Below the pieces are notes generated by a model, which saw only the letters and a list, made by a program, of their open reading frames with translations, was not told where the DNA came from and made no database searches. Positions 7,863 through 10,714 of a stretch of 10,714 nt of DNA are shown here, piece by piece (the first letter of the stretch is position 1; every line of letters starts with the position of its first letter). The position numbers were made by a program, and so were the translations under genes. Source of the stretch: Phycisphaerales bacterium (GTDB lineage Bacteria; Planctomycetota; Phycisphaerae; Phycisphaerales; UBA1924); NCBI GenBank assembly GCA_019747615.1, contig JAIEQQ010000136.1, forward strand, positions 1 to 10,714. Reading direction: 5' to 3'.

Positions 7863-9032
7863 TTACTTGCACAGCGCCTTCAGCGCCTCAGCCTTATCCG
7901 TCTTCTCCCACGTGAAGCTGTCGTACTTCTTGCCGTTGTACGTGATCGTGCCCGGGGCGCGCCCGAAGTGCCCGTGCTTGGCCGTCGCGGCGTAGATCGG
8001 CGTCCGCAGATTCAGGCTCTCGATGATGCCGCGGGGATTCAGCTTGAACGTCTGGCGGATCGCGTTCGAGATCTTCTCTTCGCTCACCGTCGCGCTGCCA
8101 AAGCAGTCGACGTACACGCTGGTCGGCTCGGCGACGCCGATGGCGTAGCTGAGCTGGATCTCGCAGCGATCCGCGAGGCCCGCCGCGACCACGTTCTTGG
8201 CGATGTAGCGCGCCATGTACGCCGCGGAGCGGTCAACCTTGGTCGGGTCCTTGCCGCTGAAGGCGCCGCCGCCGTGACGGCCCATGCCGCCGTAGGAGTC
8301 GACGATGATCTTGCGGCCGGTGAGGCCGGTGTCGCCGTGGGGCCCGCCGATCTCGAAGCGGCCGGTGGGGTTGACGTGGATGGTGATGCCGGGGTTGTAC
8401 CACGAGCCGAGCACGGGCTTGATGATGTGCTCGATGACCTGCTTCTTCAGCTCGTCCTGGCGAGCGTTCCACGTCGCGTCGTGCTGCGTGGAGAGCACGA
8501 CGGTGTCAACACGGACCGGCTTGTTGTCCTGATACTCGACGGTGACCTGGCTCTTGGCGTCCGGGCGCAGGCCGGGGATCTTGTTGTCGCGACGCACGTT
8601 GGCCTGCTGCTCCACAAGTCGGTGGCTGAGCTGGATCGCCAGCGGCATCAGCTCCGGCGTGTCCTTGCACGCGAAGCCGAACATCATGCCCTGGTCACCC
8701 GCGCCCTCGCGATCAACGCCCATGGCGATGTCGGGCGATTGCTTGTTCAGCGCGACCAGGACCGAGCAGCTCTCGCTGTCAAAGCGCATGTCGCCGCTGG
8801 TGTAGCCGATGTCGTGGACCGTCTTGCGGACGATCTCGGGGATCTCGACGTACGTCTTGGTGGTGATCTCGCCGGCGACGACGACCAGGCCGGTGGCGCA
8901 CAGCGTCTCGCACGCAACGCGGGAGAACGGGTCGTCGGCGATCATGGCGTCCAGGATGGCGTCGCTGATCTGGTCGGCGACCTTGTCGGGGTGACCCATC
9001 GAGACGGACTCAGAGGTGAAGAGGCGTTGCAT
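7863..9032 (-). CDS. metK: S-adenosylmethionine synthetase
   Basis: Makes S-adenosylmethionine from L-methionine and ATP, releasing phosphate and pyrophosphate, in the cytoplasm; a Mg2+/K+-dependent tetramer in characterised members. The 389-residue product matches the family length (E. coli 384). N-terminal [20 protein letters not shown] carries His14, Asp16 and Lys17 at the same numbers as in E. coli. Signature 1 is [12 protein letters not shown] (110-121) and signature 2 [19 protein letters not shown] (254-272). RHGGGAFSG and the C-terminal HGHFGR are also present. The open frame runs on to 9239, but homology starts at ATG 9032, preceded by GGAG at an 8-base spacing. It is divergent from purM and is followed after 10 bases by the STAS-ATPase gene, so all three minus-strand genes are probably on one transcript. 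No known SAM-binding riboswitch consensus was recognised in its leader. Nothing in the sequence suggests loss of function. Confidence 0.98.
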   Translation of the reverse strand: MQRLFTSESVSMGHPDKVADQISDAILDAMIADDPFSRVACETLCATGLVVVAGEITTKTYVEIPEIVRKTVHDIGYTSGDMRFDSESCSVLVALNKQSPDIAMGVDREGAGDQGMMFGFACKDTPELMPLAIQLSHRLVEQQANVRRDNKIPGLRPDAKSQVTVEYQDNKPVRVDTVVLSTQHDATWNARQDELKKQVIEHIIKPVLGSWYNPGITIHVNPTGRFEIGGPHGDTGLTGRKIIVDSYGGMGRHGGGAFSGKDPTKVDRSAAYMARYIAKNVVAAGLADRCEIQLSYAIGVAEPTSVYVDCFGSATVSEEKISNAIRQTFKLNPRGIIESLNLRTPIYAATAKHGHFGRAPGTITYNGKKYDSFTWEKTDKAEALKALCK

Positions 9033-9040
9033 GCGCGAGA

Positions 9041-9044
9041 CTCC
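9041..9044 (-). promoter_or_regulatory. Ribosome binding site of metK
   Basis: GGAG on the minus strand eight bases before ATG 9032. It directly follows a C-rich tract (9045-9060: runs of six and seven G on the plus strand, split by one C). The tract could pair with G-rich leader segments and influence access to this site; that part is speculative. Confidence 0.65.
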
Positions 9045-9129
9045 GGGGGGCGGGGGGGCGTTTGACAGGCAGTGAACCCCAGCGCGGCCGCAGCCCACAG
9101 GGCCGGGGGCGACAAGGTCGCGATGATAG

Positions 9130-9150
9130 GGCATGGACACCACGCATGCC
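9130..9150. promoter_or_regulatory. Inverted repeat in the metK-purM intergenic region
   Basis: GGCATG and CATGCC form a perfect 6-base inverted repeat around a 9-base spacer. It lies in the 199-base divergent gap (9033-9231), beside a minus-strand TATCAT (9128-9123) that could be a -10 box for metK, and would fall in the spacer of such a promoter. This is the geometry of an operator, but a 6-base repeat is short enough to arise by chance. The rest of the gap is GC-rich and contains no gene that I can support. Confidence 0.3.
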
Positions 9151-9218
9151 GCGCCCGCCCCCGAAGCCTCGGGCCCCTCTGGATTCCGCACATCAACCAA
9201 CCACCTGTGGTGAGCCGC

Positions 9219-9224
9219 TATCCT
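9219..9224 (+). promoter_or_regulatory. Possible -10 box of purM
   Basis: TATCCT ends seven bases before the purM ATG at 9232. A transcript started from it would begin at or next to the ATG, so the mRNA would be nearly leaderless, which agrees with the lack of a Shine-Dalgarno. No clear -35 box is seen at the right distance, so the call is weak. Confidence 0.25.
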
Positions 9225-9231
9225 CGGGTCT

Positions 9232-10356
9232 ATGGCCACCTCCCGCCGCCCGCAGCCGCTCTCCTACGCCGCCGCCGGCGTCAATCTCGAGGAAAAGGAC
9301 TCGTTCACCGAGTCGCTCGGCACCCTGATGCGCAAGACGCACGGGCCGCGCGTGATCCCGAACCCCGGCGGCTTTGCCGGGCTCTTTCGTCTCGACTTCA
9401 ACGAGAAGCTCTTTCGCCGCAACTACAAGCACCCCGTCCTGGTCGCCTGTGCCGACGGCGTGGGCACCAAGCTCCGCCTGGCGATCGAGCTCAAGAAGTA
9501 CGACACACTCGGCATCGATCTGGTCGCGATGAACATCAACGACATGATCGTCCAGGGCGCCGAGCCGCTGTTCTTCCTGGACTACATCGCGATCCCCAAA
9601 GTCGACAAAGCCCTGCTCAACGAGCTGATGAAGGGCATCGTCGATGGCTGCAAGCAATCCGGCTGCGCGCTGCTCGGCGGCGAGACCGCCGAGATGGCCG
9701 GGCTCTACGCACCGGGTGACTTTGACCTCGCGGGCTTCGCCGTCGGCGTGGTGGATCTCGATCGCGCGATGAAGCCCACGCGCGTCGAGGTCGGCGATGT
9801 GGTCCTCGGGCTCGCCAGCTCCGGCGTGCACTCCAATGGCTACTCGCTGGTGCGAAAGGTTGTCGAGAGCGCGGGGCTCGACCTTCGAAAGGTCTATCCC
9901 GAACTCAGCGAGAAGCGCGCCGCCGGCGGCAAGAAGCGAGCCGCGATCGCCGAGGCCTCGCTGGGCGAGGTGCTGCTGACCCCGACGCGGATCTACGCCC
10001 GCAGCATCGGCAAGATGCTCGCCACGTACAAGGTCAAAAAGGTCATCAGCGGCATGGCCCACATCACCGGCTCGGGCATGTCCGGCAACCTCTGCCGCGC
10101 GCTGCACCCGAAAGTTGACGCCCTCGTCCGCCGCTCCGCGTGGCCCGTGCCGCCGGTCTTCCGCTTCCTGCAAGAGCGCGGCAATATCGACGAAGAAGAG
10201 ATGCGCCGCGTCTTCAACATGGGCATCGGCTACTGCGTCATCGTCCGCCCCAGCTTCGCCGAAAGCGTCAGCGAGCAACTCCGCAAACTCGGCGAGAAGG
10301 TCTACGTCATCGGCGAGATCGTCAAGGGCAAAGGCGACGTGCGCGAAGTCGAGTGA
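9232..10356 (+). CDS. purM: Phosphoribosylformylglycinamidine cyclo-ligase (AIR synthetase)
   Basis: Closes the imidazole ring in purine synthesis: ATP-dependent conversion of formylglycinamidine ribonucleotide to aminoimidazole ribonucleotide, in the cytoplasm, as a dimer in known members. The 374-residue product is a little longer than E. coli PurM (345). Family blocks are in order: [13 protein letters not shown] (11-23), [13 protein letters not shown] (72-84), [20 protein letters not shown] (95-114), [13 protein letters not shown] (148-160), [16 protein letters not shown] (194-209), LLTPTRIY (248-255) and [12 protein letters not shown] (275-286). Odd: the last block usually reads HITGGG; here the middle Gly is Ser281. 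A Lys/Arg/Ala-rich stretch (226-242) looks like a surface insert. ATG 9232 is the start used because homology to the family begins soon after; no Shine-Dalgarno is visible. It is divergent from metK and followed by a likely terminator. Confidence 0.96.
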   Translation: MATSRRPQPLSYAAAGVNLEEKDSFTESLGTLMRKTHGPRVIPNPGGFAGLFRLDFNEKLFRRNYKHPVLVACADGVGTKLRLAIELKKYDTLGIDLVAMNINDMIVQGAEPLFFLDYIAIPKVDKALLNELMKGIVDGCKQSGCALLGGETAEMAGLYAPGDFDLAGFAVGVVDLDRAMKPTRVEVGDVVLGLASSGVHSNGYSLVRKVVESAGLDLRKVYPELSEKRAAGGKKRAAIAEASLGEVLLTPTRIYARSIGKMLATYKVKKVISGMAHITGSGMSGNLCRALHPKVDALVRRSAWPVPPVFRFLQERGNIDEEEMRRVFNMGIGYCVIVRPSFAESVSEQLRKLGEKVYVIGEIVKGKGDVREVE

Positions 10357-10382
10357 GCCGAGCGTCCTTCCTGCTTTGGGTA

Positions 10383-10406
10383 CCCGCTCTCTCCGAGAGG
10401 GGTTTT
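10383..10406 (+). terminator. Likely Rho-independent terminator of purM
   Basis: Stem-loop 26 bases after the purM stop: CCC, a bulged G, CTCTC, loop TCC, GAGAG, GGG, then TTTT. The stem has eight pairs with one bulge and runs straight into the T run. The T run is short (four), so termination may be partial. Confidence 0.55.
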
Positions 10407-10455
10407 GCCCTTGAGCCTCGCGGCCTCGCGTGCCACGTCCGATTCGCGGACACCC

Positions 10456-10477
10456 CACCCTCCCCCCACCCTCCCCC
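10456..10477. repeat. 11-base tandem duplication in C-rich tract
   Basis: CACCCTCCCCC occurs twice, back to back and identical. The second copy runs into the left arm of the adjoining hairpin. It is part of a C-rich intergenic block after purM. Confidence 0.6.
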
Positions 10478-10498
10478 GGTTCCTACCGGGGGAGGTGG
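10466..10498. repeat. GC-rich palindromic element (REP-like hairpin)
   Basis: Arms CCTCCCCCGG (10470-10479) and CCGGGGGAGG (10486-10495) are perfect complements around a TTCCTA loop. Three more pairs form on the outside if C10469 is bulged. No T run follows, so it is not a typical terminator for either strand. Elements of this look, a C-run/G-run hairpin between genes, are often present in many copies in GC-rich genomes; copy number cannot be judged here. The frames that cross it translate to Pro/Gly/Arg-rich peptides and were rejected as genes. Confidence 0.55.
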
Positions 10499-10511
10499 CG
10501 AGTCTTCGAGC

Positions 10512-10531
10512 CGGAGGGGGCAAGCCCTCCG
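10512..10531. repeat. Second GC-rich hairpin after purM
   Basis: Arms CGGAGGG and CCCTCCG, seven perfect pairs, enclose GGCAAG. It lies 13 bases beyond the larger hairpin and probably belongs to the same intergenic element. From here to 10627 I see no gene or further clear structure. Confidence 0.45.
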
Positions 10532-10627
10532 ATTCGCCAACGTCCTGCAATCGCCCGATTGAAACCGGCCCCGCTCGACACGCCGCGCCTCGAGAACGAA
10601 CTGTCGCTCCCGAGCATCACGAGCATG

Positions 10628-10714
10628 TCACTCGCGAGTTTCACCGGCGACCCGTTTCAGCCAAGGCGTCCAGCCTGCGATCTCAACGTTGAGCCGCGTT
10701 ACGCCGTCATGCTC
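10628..10714 (-). CDS. Possible C-terminal end of a gene cut by the right edge
   Basis: From base 10714 a minus-strand frame stays open for 28 codons to a TGA at 10630-10628, with residues including GVTRLNVEIAGWTPWLKRV. The alternating hydrophobic pattern, low Arg/Pro content and G/C in most third positions (19 of 28) are more like real coding sequence than the other frames here, two of which hit stops within five codons. It would be convergent with purM, with the hairpin block between the two genes. Only 28 residues are visible, so no family can be assigned and chance is not excluded. Confidence 0.35.
   Translation of the reverse strand, partial: EHDGVTRLNVEIAGWTPWLKRVAGETRE

Noticed and set aside
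7824..9065. 413-residue plus-strand frame opposite metK
   Set aside because: It lies fully over a textbook metK and has the Asp/Val/Arg/His-rich composition of an antisense frame.
9062..9067. TTGACA as a -35 box on the plus strand
   Set aside because: No -10-like hexamer at 16-18 bases downstream; that stretch is GC-rich.
9033..9231. SAM or SAH riboswitch upstream of metK
   Set aside because: The segment GAGGATAGCGGCTC on the metK strand briefly recalled an SAH riboswitch, but it departs from the consensus, lies far from metK, and I found none of the conserved SAM-I core segments.
9193..10458. 421-residue minus-strand frame opposite purM
   Set aside because: Antisense to a clear purM; composition dominated by Asp, Ala, Val, His and Arg with no family motif.

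Overview
This window looks like part of a chromosome from a GC-rich bacterium, most probably a planctomycete (Planctomycetota, perhaps a Phycisphaerae-like lineage). That assignment is an inference. It rests on hand-sampled GC of about 65% in the core genes, on a secreted protein whose C-terminal segment resembles one I associate with planctomycetes, on a short RHPDW-type protein that I also associate with that phylum, and on a secreted TCAF-like M60 peptidase. No rRNA, tRNA, CRISPR array, transposase or integrase is visible.

Layout from left to right. Positions 1-861 (+) hold the 3' part of a DUF1223 (thioredoxin-like) gene cut by the left edge. Convergent to it is a minus-strand run: fbaB (class I fructose-bisphosphate aldolase, 2825-3970), then a secreted protein of unknown function (1232-2779), then an 88-residue protein (889-1155). 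The close spacing of fbaB and the secreted gene allows a shared transcript. Divergent from fbaB, across a 106-base gap, is a large secreted M60-family zinc peptidase with a TCAF-like N-terminal domain (4077-6512, +). Convergent to that is a second minus-strand run: metK (S-adenosylmethionine synthetase, 7863-9032), a STAS plus GHKL-ATPase protein that starts 10 bases after metK (7004-7852), and a STAS-like DUF4325 protein that overlaps it by ATGA (6678-7007). purM (9232-10356, +) diverges from metK across 199 bases. The last 358 bases, after purM, hold a likely terminator, a block of GC-rich hairpins and an 11-base tandem repeat, and the possible C-terminal end of another minus-strand gene cut by the right edge.

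Three housekeeping genes (fbaB, metK, purM) anchor the window in central metabolism: glycolysis/gluconeogenesis, SAM supply and purine synthesis. The most interesting part is the two-gene STAS/GHKL-ATPase + DUF4325 module attached behind metK. It has the parts of a partner-switching regulator (ATPase/kinase plus STAS proteins), its GC is lower than the flanks (about 56% against about 65% by hand count), and the two genes are translationally coupled. I know of no described function for such a pair. It is the best candidate here for an undescribed regulatory or accessory system.
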